Positions 50,392-59,998 are shown, counted from the first letter of the stretch. The stretch: 64,000 nucleotides of DNA from CAZOZZ01 sp965247425 (GCA_965247425.1 OZ252023.1:3038001-3102000), one strand, 5' to 3'. Notes: generated from the sequence alone by a model not told the origin. Program-made: numbers and translations.

Positions 50392-52149
50392 ATGAAGGAA
50401 TCAATTACCAATTCACTCATTGGAGGTGGCTTTCTCCTGGGAGAAAGCAAGCCCGACAATGTCTTCACACCTGAAGATTTCTCCGAAGAACACCAACTGA
50501 TTCGTGAGATGACGCGGCAGTTCGTCGAATCCGAAGTGGTGCCGAGAGTCGAAGAAATCGAAAGCAAGGACTGGGAGGCGACCAAATCGCTTCTACGCGG
50601 CTGTGGCGACCTGGGATTGTTGGGGATAGAAGTACCCGAAAAATATGGAGGAGAAAACCTGGACAAGGTCTCCGCGATGATTGTCATGGAGCAACTCGGA
50701 CAGGTCGGATCCTTTGCTGTTTCCTACGGAGGTCAGGCGGGGATCGGCACGCTGCCGATCGTCTATTTCGGCAGCGAGGAGCAGAAGCTCAAATACCTTC
50801 CGAGGTTTACAAAGGGAGACATGTTCACGTCCTATGCTCTTTCTGAGGCCAGCAGCGGATCCGACGCCCTGTCTGCCCGGGCATCGGCGGCTTTGAGCGA
50901 GGATGGAAAGCATTGGGTGCTCAACGGTGAAAAGATGTGGATCACCAACGCATCGTTCGCCGATGTCTTCATCACCTTTGCGCAGGTCGACGGGGACAAG
51001 TTCAGCTGCTTCATCGTCGAGCGCAACGATCCCGGCGTTTCAACCGGATCCGAAGAACAGAAGATGGGCTTGCTGGGGTCTTCGACTACGACCGTGATCC
51101 TCGACAACGCCCATATTCCGGTCGGGAACTTACTCGGCGAGATCGGCAAGGGCCACCATGTTGCCTTCAACATACTGAACACGGGGCGAGCGAAGCTGGG
51201 AGCCAACGCTGTCGGCGGCAGCAAGACGGCTCTCAACGATGCGATCGGATATGCCAACCAACGGATGGCGTTCGGTCAGCCGATCGCAGGATTCGGCGCC
51301 ATTCAGCACAAGCTCGCTGAAATGGCGATCCGAACCTGGGTGACCGAAGCGATGGTCTACCGGACTGCGGGCATGATGGATCAGGGACTCGAAGACGTCG
51401 ACGTCGATCAGCCGGCCCAGGTCATGCGGGCAATCGAAGAGTACGCCGTAGAGTGCTCGATTCTGAAAGTCTTCGGCACCGAGGTACTCGATTATGTCGT
51501 CGATGAAGCGGTACAGATCCATGGGGGCTATGGCTACAGCAAGGAATACGCCGTAGAACGCTACTATCGCGATGCCAGAGTCAACCGGATCTTCGAGGGC
51601 ACCAACGAGATCAACAGGATGCTGATTCCGGTGATGCTGCTCAAACGGGCCGGGTCGGGCCGGCTGCCATTGATGGAGGCGGGAGAGCGTGCGGTCCGGA
51701 CCGTGCTCTCGGGGTCGTCAGATCAGAGGCCATTCGGGAGGGGTGACCGACAAGGCGCTCCGGCCAAGGCTCGTCTGGCCTCTCTCTTCGTGGCGACGAC
51801 GGTCGCACAAAAATACGGCAACCAAATTCGCGAAGAACAGGAAGTGCTGATGCACCTCAGTGACATGCTGATGGAAACCTATGCGATCGACTCCGCGGTC
51901 GTCCGCCTGTCCAAGCTCGCCGGATCGTCCTTACACGCCGACGTCGTACAGACGTTCGCCGCGGACGCAACCGAACGCATCGAATCGTCCGCACGCCAGG
52001 CGTTGGGAGCGGTCGTGGATCCCCAGGAACTGCCCGGCCAACTGGCTGCGATTCACCAACTCCTGGCCTTAACACCCACAGATACAGTGTCGGCACGCCG
52101 GCGCATCGCCAGAACCCTGACAGAAGAGGGACGCTACTGTCTCTCGTGA
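50392..52149 (+). CDS. Acyl-CoA dehydrogenase with C-terminal extension
   Basis: A 585-residue flavoenzyme. FAD/substrate blocks are YALSEASSGSDALS near residue 145 and HWVLNGEKMWITNASFADVF. The core has FGQPIAGFGAIQHKLAEMA and IHGGYGYSKEYAVERYYRDARVNRIFEGTNEINRM, whose glutamate in FEGTNEI is the catalytic base. Residues beyond about 420 form an added helical domain as in VLCAD/ACAD9-like enzymes. It catalyses the first step of fatty-acid beta-oxidation. No electron-transfer flavoprotein genes are adjacent. The start ATG follows AGTAGATGT without a strong ribosome site. Confidence 0.93.
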   Translation: MKESITNSLIGGGFLLGESKPDNVFTPEDFSEEHQLIREMTRQFVESEVVPRVEEIESKDWEATKSLLRGCGDLGLLGIEVPEKYGGENLDKVSAMIVMEQLGQVGSFAVSYGGQAGIGTLPIVYFGSEEQKLKYLPRFTKGDMFTSYALSEASSGSDALSARASAALSEDGKHWVLNGEKMWITNASFADVFITFAQVDGDKFSCFIVERNDPGVSTGSEEQKMGLLGSSTTTVILDNAHIPVGNLLGEIGKGHHVAFNILNTGRAKLGANAVGGSKTALNDAIGYANQRMAFGQPIAGFGAIQHKLAEMAIRTWVTEAMVYRTAGMMDQGLEDVDVDQPAQVMRAIEEYAVECSILKVFGTEVLDYVVDEAVQIHGGYGYSKEYAVERYYRDARVNRIFEGTNEINRMLIPVMLLKRAGSGRLPLMEAGERAVRTVLSGSSDQRPFGRGDRQGAPAKARLASLFVATTVAQKYGNQIREEQEVLMHLSDMLMETYAIDSAVVRLSKLAGSSLHADVVQTFAADATERIESSARQALGAVVDPQELPGQLAAIHQLLALTPTDTVSARRRIARTLTEEGRYCLS

Positions 52150-52151
52150 AA

Positions 52152-52241
52152 GGCTGTTGGCTTTTAGCTGTTGGCTTTTGGCTAGAAAGCGATCGGAGCG
52201 AAACTCCTGACCCAAAAGCCAACAGCCAAAAGCTAATAGCT
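52152..52241. terminator. Palindrome after the acyl-CoA dehydrogenase gene
   Basis: The left arm GGCTGTTGGCTTTTAGCTGT... and the right arm ...AAAAGCCAACAGCCAAAAGC are complementary over about 28 bases with a loop of about 30. It begins 3 bases after the stop codon and probably acts as a terminator. The arms themselves are made of a short tandem repeat (GCTGTTGGCTTTTG). Confidence 0.55.
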
Positions 52242-52281
52242 GAGGGGCAAGTGTGGTTATAATTGCCGTTTGGAGGTGCTT

Positions 52282-52935
52282 ATGATTTTGAGTCTGGTCC
52301 TCGCATTAGCTTTACAGAGTCCGGTGGCGGACGATCACGAGTATTCGGATCTACTCCGGATCAGTGCGTCGGGTGTCCTTGAGGTATACCTGTCCGAGAA
52401 TCCCGCCCTCGACGCGGCGGCGCTCGGGGAGCTGAAGGAACTGTTCGAGTTTCATGACTTCTATGGAACAGCCCTGGACGGAACAAATGTCAATTTCCAT
52501 CTGCCTTCCGAGCCCGGCTATCGGTCGGCAAAGATACTGTTTCTGTCTTACACGGCCGAATGGTGTGTGAACTGCAACTACGAAGCACCGTACCTGGCGG
52601 AACTCCACCGAAAGTATCACTCGAAGGGCCTGGAAATCGTCACGCGGACCGAGTACAGCGAACTGGACAAGGTCCGGGAGTTTATCGCCCGGCACCAGAT
52701 GCAGTATCCGGTGATCATCGGAAGCGAGATCGCCTACGATGATCGCGAAACCATCCGGATGGAAACATTCCAATACCTGTTGAGAAAGGCACTCGGCGAC
52801 TCCCGGAAGTGGGGAACGCCTTTTAACATCATCGTCGTGGACGGTGACATAGAAAACCCGTACGTCGTCGTCGGTGAGATGAAGTCGGACCAGGTGAACG
52901 ACCTGATCGAACGAACTCTGTCGGGAACCCAGTAG
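52282..52935 (+). CDS. Thioredoxin-fold (TlpA-like) exported protein
   Basis: A 217-residue protein with a short hydrophobic start (ILSLVLALALQS), likely a signal peptide. LFLSYTAEWCVNCNYEAPYLAELHRKY near residue 90 carries a CxxC redox pair in the W-C-x-x-C setting of TlpA/ResA proteins. EIVTRTEYSELDKVREFI and KWGTPFNIIVVDGDIENP (cis-proline TPF) complete the fold. It probably reduces or shuffles disulphides in the envelope. ATG 52282 is chosen because GGAGGT lies 6 bases upstream. The aminotransferase follows after 28 bases. Confidence 0.82.
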   Translation: MILSLVLALALQSPVADDHEYSDLLRISASGVLEVYLSENPALDAAALGELKELFEFHDFYGTALDGTNVNFHLPSEPGYRSAKILFLSYTAEWCVNCNYEAPYLAELHRKYHSKGLEIVTRTEYSELDKVREFIARHQMQYPVIIGSEIAYDDRETIRMETFQYLLRKALGDSRKWGTPFNIIVVDGDIENPYVVVGEMKSDQVNDLIERTLSGTQ

Positions 52936-52963
52936 AAACACCACCAGTGGAGCAGACAAGTAA

Positions 52964-54148
52964 GTGAACGAGTTCAACGCCCCCTTTCGAATTCTCCTTG
53001 GCCCCGGACCCAGCAACGTCGACCCACGCGTCCTACGCGCAATGTCTCAGTCCCTGCTCAGCCACATGGATCCGGCCTTCGAAGACGACGTCATGGATCA
53101 CGTTCAGGAGGGCCTTCGTAAGGTCTTCGAGGCGGACCATGCACTGACACTGCCGATCTCGGGTACGGGAACGGCCGGGATGGAGACGGCTCTGGTCAAC
53201 ATGATCGAGCCTGGAGACTCCGTCCTGATGTGCGCGGCCGGCTACTTCGCCAACCGGATGGGGGAAATTGCCGAGCGGGTGGGCGGCAAGGTAACGGTGC
53301 TCGCAGCCGAATGGGGAAGAGCCTTCGAACCCGACGAAATTTCTCGGGCGATAGACCGACACAAGCCGAAGGTCGTGGGCCTGGTTCACGTCGAGACTTC
53401 GACCGGGGTGGTACAGCCGCTTGAGCCACTTCGAGAAATCTGTGGGCGCGACGATATCGTCACAATCGTCGACGCGGTCGCGTCTCTGGGCGGGCAGCCG
53501 ATCTCGGTCGCGGAGAACCGGCTGGATTTTGTCTATAGCGGGAGCCAGAAGTGCCTGAGCTGTCCACCGGGACTGGCTCCGGTTACTCTCTCGGACAAGG
53601 CCGTTCGACGATTGGAGGAGCGCGGCACTCCCGTCCGCAGCTGGTACCTGGATCTGACGCTCCTCGGTAAGTACTGGAGGAGTACGAACAGAGCCTATCA
53701 CCACACGGCTCCGATCTCCCTCAACTACGCGATGCGTGAAGCCCTTCGGATGGTCGAAGAAGAAGGCCTCGGGAACAGGTTCTGCCGACACCGTCAGAAT
53801 CACCTGGCGCTGGTGGCGGGCGTCGAAGCGATGGGTTTGGAAATGTTCGCCAAACCCGATCTGCGGGCATGGACGGTCAACACAGTGCGGGTTCCGGAAG
53901 GAATCGATGACGCCAGGGTTCGGGAGCAATTGCTGGACACGTACGGGATCGAAATCGTCGGTGGCCTGGGACCGCTTAAGGGGAAGATCTGGCGAATCGG
54001 GCTGATGGGCTCGTCATCCACGCGCAACAACATATTGTTGCTGCTGGCTGCCCTTGAAGACGTATTGACAGGGTTGGGCCATGGAGCAGAGAGAGGCGCC
54101 GGAGTAGCGGCAGCGATCCAATGCTATCAAAGTGGTGTTAGCTGTTAG
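52964..54148 (+). CDS. Class V aminotransferase (alanine-glyoxylate/serine-pyruvate type)
   Basis: A 394-residue PLP enzyme. It starts with LLGPGPSNVDPRVLRAMSQSLLSHMDPAF, typical of the family. GTGTAGMETALVNMIEPGD supplies the phosphate-binding part, HVETSTGVVQPL and IVDAVASLGGQPISV the PLP aspartate, and YSGSQKCLSCPPGLAP the Schiff-base lysine near residue 196. RIGLMGSSSTRNNILLLL closes the domain. It transfers amino groups between glyoxylate and alanine or serine. The start is GTG. The last codon (TGT) and the TAG stop run directly into hairpin repeat copy 5. Confidence 0.93.
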   Translation: MNEFNAPFRILLGPGPSNVDPRVLRAMSQSLLSHMDPAFEDDVMDHVQEGLRKVFEADHALTLPISGTGTAGMETALVNMIEPGDSVLMCAAGYFANRMGEIAERVGGKVTVLAAEWGRAFEPDEISRAIDRHKPKVVGLVHVETSTGVVQPLEPLREICGRDDIVTIVDAVASLGGQPISVAENRLDFVYSGSQKCLSCPPGLAPVTLSDKAVRRLEERGTPVRSWYLDLTLLGKYWRSTNRAYHHTAPISLNYAMREALRMVEEEGLGNRFCRHRQNHLALVAGVEAMGLEMFAKPDLRAWTVNTVRVPEGIDDARVREQLLDTYGIEIVGGLGPLKGKIWRIGLMGSSSTRNNILLLLAALEDVLTGLGHGAERGAGVAAAIQCYQSGVSC

Positions 54149-54310
54149 GAGCCTGCGCGGCAGAAGAGATCTACTGCGAAAGCGGTATAATCGGTCCAGA
54201 TTTCCCCGATTTTTCGTTAAATAGAACCACTATTCGCCTCAAAATCGAGAAAATCTGGCCCCGATTCTCCACTTTCTCGCTGCCATCCCTTCTGCCGCGC
54301 AGGCTCCTAG
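54145..54310 (-). repeat. Palindromic hairpin element, family A copy 5
   Basis: Inverted relative to copies 1-3. The left end reads TTAGGAGCC (T instead of C), the right end GGCTCCTAG. The TAG of the left end is the stop codon of the aminotransferase gene. The IS1380 copy begins 30 bases further right in another CTAG. Confidence 0.92.
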
Positions 54311-54339
54311 CTCAACCCTTATCAGCCGCAGCTTCCTAG

Positions 54340-56077
54340 CCCGCATAAATCACCGAAAGGACCAGAAAAGGCCGCCCTGTTTGGCATAAATCGTTTGTCG
54401 AGAACGGTTCAGAAACCAAACGGAGGCGGCCCTTATGAGTACAGAGTGTAAACAAACCACGTTCGAATTTCACGGACTTCTTCAACGAAAAATGAAGGCG
54501 CGTTTCGACGGCGGCAAGATCACGTCTGACGCTGGAGTTCTGCTGCTGCGTGAAGTCGAAAAGCGGACCGGTTTGATCGATGGATTGGCGGGGTGTTTTA
54601 GCGATCATCGCGACCAACGGTTGATCGAACACACCGTGAAGGAGCTGTTGGGACAGCGGGTCTACGGGCTGTGCCTGGGATATGAAGACCTGAACGATCA
54701 CGATCAGTTACGGACCGACCCGATGCTTGCGTTGGCGGTGGACAAAGCGGATCCGCTGGGAACGAATCGACGACAGGCCGGCGACTGGGGAAAGGCGTTG
54801 GCGGGCAAGAGCACGCTAAACCGATTGGAGTTGACCGGCGCCGAAGTCGGCGACCAGGAGCGGTACAAGAAGATCGCTATGGATGGGGACAAGATCGATC
54901 GTTGGATGGTCGATGCGTTTGTGGCAGCCCATGACAACACGGCGCCCGAAGAGATCGTTCTGGATCTGGACGCGACCGATGATCCGATCCATGGTCAACA
55001 GGAAGGCCGGTTCTTTCACGGCTACTACCGCAACTACTGCTATCTGCCCTTGTACATCTTCTGTGGAGAGCATCTGTTGTGCGCTCGGCTGCGCCCGTCC
55101 AATATCGATGGGGCGGCAGGATCAGTCGATGAATTGGAACGTATCGTCGGCCAGATCCGTCAGAGCTGGCCGGACGTGTCGATCATCATTCGGGCCGATT
55201 CCGGATTCTGCCGGGATGCATTACTGGACTGGTGTGAAACCCACCAGGTCGATTATGTGATGGGGTTGGCCAAGAACGACCGCCTCAAGCGAGAGATCGC
55301 TGACCAGATGATTCAGGCTGAAGCGGAGTTTCAGACCACTGGGAAATCGGCACGAGTGTTTAAGGATTTCCTGTACCGGACTCGAAAGAGCTGGAGCCGC
55401 ACTCGTCGCGTTGTTGGCAAAGCCGAGTTCCTGGCCAAGGGCGCCAATCCCCGATTCGTGGTGACCTCACTGCCACCGGAACGACTCGGAGCCCAAGCGC
55501 TCTACGAAGATTTCTATTGCGCACGCGGCGACATGGAGAACCGGATCAAAGAACAGCAACTGGATCTATTTGCCGACCGCACCAGTGCGGGAACCATGCG
55601 CGCCAATCAGCTCCGACTGTATCTGTCCTCAGCCGCCTACATGCTTATGCAGGCGTTGCGTCGTCTCGGTCTCAAAGATACCGCGATGGCCCATGCCCAA
55701 TGCGGAACCATCCGTCTGAAGCTTCTTAAGATCGGTGCGCGTATCCGCCTCACGGTCCGCAACGTCTGGATCTCGATGTCGGAGGCCTATCCCTATGCCG
55801 ACGTCTTTGCTCTCATAGTGAGAAACCTGCAATCAATTCCGCTTCGTTGCTGACGACACCGAACCTTCAGATCCGAAAAACAGCGCCTCTCATCTGCCTC
55901 CCGGCGAGGCCTGCCTGCACTCGCCCATTCATGCCGATCTCCCGCCAAATGTCGCCGTGTCACAGGCTCAAAATCCGCCAATGTCCACGGCTCGCTCACT
56001 CTCAGCTCCAAGTCTCGCCGCAAATCGCTTCTCGTATCCGAACACCGATCGATTCTCCGATTGGTGATCCATCCGGG
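54340..56077 (+). mobile_element. IS1380-family element, copy 1 (1738 bp)
   Basis: The ends CCCGCATAAATCACC and GGTGATCCATCCGGG form imperfect inverted repeats. The 4-bp target duplication CTAG flanks it (54336-54339 and 56078-56081). By eye it is identical to the copy at 61576-63313. About 220 bases after the transposase gene carry no further gene. Confidence 0.95.
54435..55853 (+). CDS. IS1380-family transposase, copy 1
   Basis: A 472-residue DDE transposase. It has ARFDGGKITSDAGVLLLREVEKRTGL, LGQRVYGLCLGYEDLNDHDQLR, LDLDATDDPIHGQQEGRFFHGYYRNYCYLPLYIF (first aspartates) and SIIIRADSGFCRDALLDWCE. The region with RGDMENRIKEQQLDLFADRTS carries the glutamate. These are the DDE_Tnp_1_4/IS1380 signatures. 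The translation equals that of copy 2. GGAGGCGGCC lies before the ATG. Confidence 0.95.
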   Translation: MSTECKQTTFEFHGLLQRKMKARFDGGKITSDAGVLLLREVEKRTGLIDGLAGCFSDHRDQRLIEHTVKELLGQRVYGLCLGYEDLNDHDQLRTDPMLALAVDKADPLGTNRRQAGDWGKALAGKSTLNRLELTGAEVGDQERYKKIAMDGDKIDRWMVDAFVAAHDNTAPEEIVLDLDATDDPIHGQQEGRFFHGYYRNYCYLPLYIFCGEHLLCARLRPSNIDGAAGSVDELERIVGQIRQSWPDVSIIIRADSGFCRDALLDWCETHQVDYVMGLAKNDRLKREIADQMIQAEAEFQTTGKSARVFKDFLYRTRKSWSRTRRVVGKAEFLAKGANPRFVVTSLPPERLGAQALYEDFYCARGDMENRIKEQQLDLFADRTSAGTMRANQLRLYLSSAAYMLMQALRRLGLKDTAMAHAQCGTIRLKLLKIGARIRLTVRNVWISMSEAYPYADVFALIVRNLQSIPLRC

Positions 56078-56207
56078 CTAGTGAAGGCATCTGTTTCCGA
56101 CAGACACCATGCCTGAGGACGGGCGCCCACGAGATGGGCACTCGTCACGGCAACCCTGACGACTCTGGGGCCATCTGCCCATCGGTACTCATTCGCCGCA
56201 CTCCGGC

Positions 56208-56564
56208 ATGCCTGATCAGCTTCCCGAAAATGTCACCGAATTCGTTCTCAAACCAGGATCGCTACTCTTTGTGCCACGAGGTGCCTGGCACAGAACCGAA
56301 GCCATTACCAATGCACTCTCCCTGACCTCCACGTTCAGCGCACCCACCTGGATTGATATCTTGACTGCTGCCCTGCGAGGCCGTCTGGCCCAGTCCAGTG
56401 AATGGCGGGCAACAGCTAACTTTGTCACCGATAGAGAACGTGGGGACGAGGCACGGGCGACACTGGACGCATTGCTCTTTAAGCTGGCCCGGGATGTCCC
56501 GAACTGGAATGCGTCTGACACTCTCGAGGCGACAGAAGCAGGGCTGGAATCCCCCGAGAAATAG
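56208..56564 (+). pseudogene. C-terminal piece of a JmjC/cupin-type oxygenase-like protein
   Basis: A 118-residue frame with EFVLKPGSLLFVPRGAWHRTEA and LTSTFSAPTWIDILTAALRGRLAQSSEWR. This is the usual end of cupin-4/RoxA-like proteins, where the histidine in AWHRTEA is a metal ligand. The frame is open upstream only to 56160 (WGHLPIGTHSPHSG). The N-terminal half with the HxD ligands is absent, so the gene is truncated. The IS1380 copy lies just to the left, but nothing similar was found on its other side. Confidence 0.6.
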
Positions 56565-56967
56565 ACGGACTCACCTGAACCACACAGGCCCTCCTCCTCA
56601 GCATTGCGGCTCGGTTTGCCCTCGTGGGGATGAGGATCGGGACAAGGAGATCGAGTTGACGGATGCCGGTCTGGGTTTGTCCACCCGGTCTGGCCCACTT
56701 TTGATCGTCTGATTTGGCCCACCCCCTCCTGTTAATAATTCCGAGTAGTGATAATTACCGTCGGGCCTGTGTTGTAGATGTGGGAAAGCCGAGCGCCCTT
56801 GGCGAGGCTTTTCCAAGCGCTGTGGGAATCCTGGTTTTTAGGATTTCCACAGCGCGTCATCTTCCACAGGCCTCCGTTTCTTTCTTTTTGGTTCTTTTTC
56901 TTTCTTTCGGGAAAAAACTCCGTTTCCAGGATCGCCCAGGATCGACGACCGCGCGGCGATCCGACCC

Positions 56968-57780
56968 TCAGGACGTGGTTTGTTTCGCGGGTTTCTCCTT
57001 TCCAGGCGGATGCCGTGGTTTCTGTCGTTTCTCCAACGTGCGCCGAAACCGGAAGGATTCGGTTCCGGTCTCGATGATGTGAGCGCGATCGGTTATCCGG
57101 TCCAGCAACGCCTTGCACAGCCGAACATTGGGAAACACCTGGGTCCATTCCGAGAACGGCAGATTCGTTGTCAAGATCACCGTCGCCCGCTCGGCTCGAT
57201 CCGAGATGACTTGAAAGAGGAGTTCGGCGCCGAGGTCTGCCATCGGGACATAGCCGACTTCGTCGATGGCAATCAACTCGTATCGGAACCATCGGGCCAG
57301 AACCCGGCGGAACTGGTCGTTGTGGTGGGCCTCGACCAACTCGTTGATCAAGCCGGCGGCCGTCGTAAAGCGAACCCGCTTCTTCTGCCGACAAGCGGCC
57401 ACGCACAGTCCTGTGGCCAGGTGCGTCTTGCCCGTTCCACACTCCCCGATCAGGACGACAGGTTCGGCGTGTTCTAAATAGCCACCGTCTGCGAGTCCAC
57501 GGATCCGGTTGGCTGGAACCTTCGACCGCGAGAAGTCAAAGTCCTCGAGTGTCTTCATTCGAGGGAAACGTGCGGATTGAATCCGCCGGGCCACGGTGTT
57601 CCGTTCGCGTTCTTCAACTTCCATCGCCAGCAAGGCTTCCAGATACCGTGTGTAGGTGTGCTCTTCCCGCTGGGCCTGCTCGGCCATGGCCGCAAACTGC
57701 GTTCCGATCGTGGGCGTCCGGAGAGCTTTACAGTACTGCTGAATCGCCGCCTGTTCGACCCCGCCGGCTGTGGCGGACAC
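56968..57780 (-). CDS. istB: IS21-family helper ATPase IstB, copy 2
   Basis: A 270-residue AAA+ protein with Walker A GECGTGKTHLATGL and Walker B LIAIDEVGYVPM. It differs from copy 1 in RRIQSARF (A in copy 1) and EAHHNDQF (Q in copy 1). It starts at GTG overlapping the istA stop. Confidence 0.94.
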   Translation of the reverse strand: MSATAGGVEQAAIQQYCKALRTPTIGTQFAAMAEQAQREEHTYTRYLEALLAMEVEERERNTVARRIQSARFPRMKTLEDFDFSRSKVPANRIRGLADGGYLEHAEPVVLIGECGTGKTHLATGLCVAACRQKKRVRFTTAAGLINELVEAHHNDQFRRVLARWFRYELIAIDEVGYVPMADLGAELLFQVISDRAERATVILTTNLPFSEWTQVFPNVRLCKALLDRITDRAHIIETGTESFRFRRTLEKRQKPRHPPGKEKPAKQTTS

Positions 57781-59312
57781 TAGACCACCTCCGCAGTGAG
57801 CAGTGCATCGTAAGTATTCACCTCCGGCAGGGGCCGCTCATAAGCGCGTAGTGCGGCCACTTCCAGTCGCGGCGCCGCCGGCCGGTCGAATCGGGCCTCG
57901 GTCATCAGGTAGCGCGCCGCGGCGGCATCGGAGCATCCCAGGCGCAGGGCTTGTTGGAATGCGGAATCCAGCTCGCTATAGCCATGTTCCCGGCCCAGTA
58001 GGAGCAACTCCACCATTGCGCGGGTCCCATTCTGTTTTCCGTTGCGATCGATCAACGTCTGCCAGAACTCGTCATAGCTTTTCGGCCATCGGCCCTGTTG
58101 CCGCCATTGCTCCAGAGGCTTGCTCCCGGCCAGCGCGCCCGGCTTCCGCTCCAACACCTCCAGATAATGTTCCAGATTGAAGAAGTGCTGGCCGTTTCCA
58201 TATCCTCGCTCATGCCGCGCCACGCATCCGCCATCGTGCCAGACCTCCACGTAGGCCGGAAAAACGCTCGCCCGCACCACAGTCCCGGCCTTGACGGGGG
58301 CGGAGTAGAAGTTGTTACGCACCCGTACACATCCCTTACCATCGACTCGTGGAAAGCTGTCCTCGGCCAGAGGGAACCCTTCGGTCGATAACGCGAGCAG
58401 ATGGGGCTGTTCGATCTGCATCCCTTCACCCACCGTCTGGACCCGATCGCCGATCTTGCGCCGTTCATCGGCACGGCAACCGGCCAGCAGCTGCGCATTC
58501 AGATCCGCCAGGTCCTTCGCCTTCGGCACCGGTACCAGGTGATTGCGCCGGAAGTATCCGGCTTCGCCTTCCACACCGCCTTTCTCGTGGCCCTCGCCGG
58601 GTGTGCAGAACTCGGCTTGAAACTTCCAATGCGACCGAAACGCGATGAACCGTTCGGTCTCTACACGCCGGTATCCCCGCAGAATCTTCTTCACCGCGCT
58701 GGTCAGGTTGTCATAACGCAGCACCCCGAAGACCCCCGCAAAATAGCGGAAACCCAACTCATGAGCCTCCAGGAATGCCTGTTGTGTCGCCCGAGGATAA
58801 GCTCGATGGAATGCGCCACCACTGCCCATGCTCCGCATACAGAAAACCTGGAGCTTCTGCCGTTCGCCATCCAACTCCGCGACGGCTTCGTACCAGTCGA
58901 TCTGTGCTTCCTGACCCCAGGCGTAGCTTTGCGGCACGAACGTCTCCTGTCGGATGAAACCCATCTCCCGCTTCCGCCGCCCGACATACCGGCGAACCGT
59001 CGATTCCCCAATCGGATGTTTCGGAAATTCCATCCGGATCCGTTCGTAGATCCGGTGACTGGTGTGCCGCTGCTTCCGCGGGGCCTGCCTGTCCGCCTCC
59101 AACACCCCGTTGATAAATTCCATAACCGGCTCCAGCCTCGGCCTCTTCCGCTCCGGGCTCTTCCTCGCCGGCGGCACGGCGTTTCCCAGCGCTTGACGCA
59201 CCATCCGCCGATGCACCCCCAGCCGCCGGGCCACACCCTGGATCGTTCCCACACCAAACTCGTGCTCTCGCCGAATCTCTTCAAATAATTCCACCTTCGA
59301 TCTCCTTGACAC
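57780..59312 (-). CDS. istA: IS21-family transposase IstA, copy 2
   Basis: A 510-residue transposase with the same HTH and DDE layout as copy 1. The one visible residue difference is SAPVKAGT in place of SAPVKTGT. A silent A/G-type difference (GGCACGGCA versus GGCCCGGCA region near 58470) is also visible on comparison. Confidence 0.95.
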   Translation of the reverse strand: MSRRSKVELFEEIRREHEFGVGTIQGVARRLGVHRRMVRQALGNAVPPARKSPERKRPRLEPVMEFINGVLEADRQAPRKQRHTSHRIYERIRMEFPKHPIGESTVRRYVGRRKREMGFIRQETFVPQSYAWGQEAQIDWYEAVAELDGERQKLQVFCMRSMGSGGAFHRAYPRATQQAFLEAHELGFRYFAGVFGVLRYDNLTSAVKKILRGYRRVETERFIAFRSHWKFQAEFCTPGEGHEKGGVEGEAGYFRRNHLVPVPKAKDLADLNAQLLAGCRADERRKIGDRVQTVGEGMQIEQPHLLALSTEGFPLAEDSFPRVDGKGCVRVRNNFYSAPVKAGTVVRASVFPAYVEVWHDGGCVARHERGYGNGQHFFNLEHYLEVLERKPGALAGSKPLEQWRQQGRWPKSYDEFWQTLIDRNGKQNGTRAMVELLLLGREHGYSELDSAFQQALRLGCSDAAAARYLMTEARFDRPAAPRLEVAALRAYERPLPEVNTYDALLTAEVV

Positions 59313-59484
59313 CGGGTCCCTCCATTCCGACTCTTTGTTCGGAACAGCCTCTCCGGTTCAGTCGTCAGGGGTGGGCCAAATCAAACGATCAAAAGTGGGC
59401 CAATTTAGAGTAGCGAAATCACCGGTCCGACGGGAAAGCCATCCGCATTGGACTCCCGATCTCATATAAGTTGTTTAGGATCAA

Positions 59485-59538
59485 TGCCGGAGGGGGGGCT
59501 TGAACCCCCACGAAAGTTGCCCCTCGCCAGATTTTGAG
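59485..59538 (-). other. 3' half of a tRNA-Leu gene; probable attachment-site remnant
   Basis: On the minus strand the sequence runs CTCAAAATCTGGCGAGGGGC, then AACTTTCGT and GGGGGTTCAAGCCCCCC, ending CTCCGGCA. This is an anticodon loop with CAA, a long class-II variable arm, a T arm with the GGTTCAA loop and the 3' acceptor strand of a tRNA-Leu. The 5' half is missing: the bases before CTCAAAA do not pair with TCTGG, and no GCCGGAG acceptor is present. Integrases commonly recombine in tRNA anticodon loops or T arms and leave exactly such 3' copies. CCA is not encoded. Confidence 0.75.
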
Positions 59539-59665
59539 TCACCAACCGACCATACCGAAACCTACCGAAAAGTACCGTGTCCTCGAGCCAGACCTTCCTG
59601 GTGGCATTGGGGTCGTCTGGGTCGTCTTTCACCAGAGCCGCTCGCGTCGACGTCACGCTCATGGA

Positions 59666-59998
59666 CTATCCGTCATTCATTCGGTGTTGGATCGCCCGCG
59701 CTTGTAGATATTGCAGAAGCATGCGGACATCGGCAGGTGCATTCGCGTCGTCAAAGAAAAAGATTCGCGGCGCGCCGCCGTCTGCGATGGAGAGTTCGTA
59801 CTTGTACACGTCGGGTTGACCACGGGTTCCAGGCTCGGGTTGTCTTGAGGGCGATTCCATCACGCCCGAAGCGTGTACCAGTTCGACCAGTCGCGCACAG
59901 TCCGAATCCGGCGACTCATCCGTGTCGACTCGATACGATAAAGGATTAAGGGCGAATAGTCCGGCGTAACCACCCGACATTTTGAAAACAATCCGCAA
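59666..59998 (-). CDS. Emfourin-like protease inhibitor
   Basis: A 110-residue protein starting (TTG) RIVFKMSGGYAGLFALNPLSYRVDTDE. It continues ARLVELVHASG, then YKYELSIADGGAPRIFFFDDANAP and ADVRMLLQYLQARA. The beginning (x-R-I-x-F-x-x-S-G-G-[YF]-A-G), the VDTDE segment and the C-terminal layout match emfourins, small inhibitors encoded next to protealysin-like M4 proteases. The M4 gene lies 83 bases upstream on the same strand, as expected. AGGG seven bases before the TTG at 59998 supports that start over ATG 59980, which would cut the first strand. Confidence 0.75.
   Translation of the reverse strand: MRIVFKMSGGYAGLFALNPLSYRVDTDESPDSDCARLVELVHASGVMESPSRQPEPGTRGQPDVYKYELSIADGGAPRIFFFDDANAPADVRMLLQYLQARAIQHRMNDG

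Larger units (their letters stand above)
56672..59421 (-). mobile_element. IS21-family element, copy 2 (2750 bp)
   Basis: The inverse counterpart of 32720-35469, same ends and length. A perfect 6-bp target duplication CCGGTC flanks it (56666-56671 and 59422-59427), different from the CTCTGC of copy 1, so the two are independent insertions. Confidence 0.95.

Noticed and set aside
32720..59421. Composite transposon bounded by the two IS21 copies
   Set aside because: Each copy has its own matched 6-bp duplication, so they are independent insertions; a composite would share one outer duplication.
59485..59570. Complete tRNA-Leu gene
   Set aside because: The 5' acceptor and D arm are missing, and the anticodon stem cannot form.
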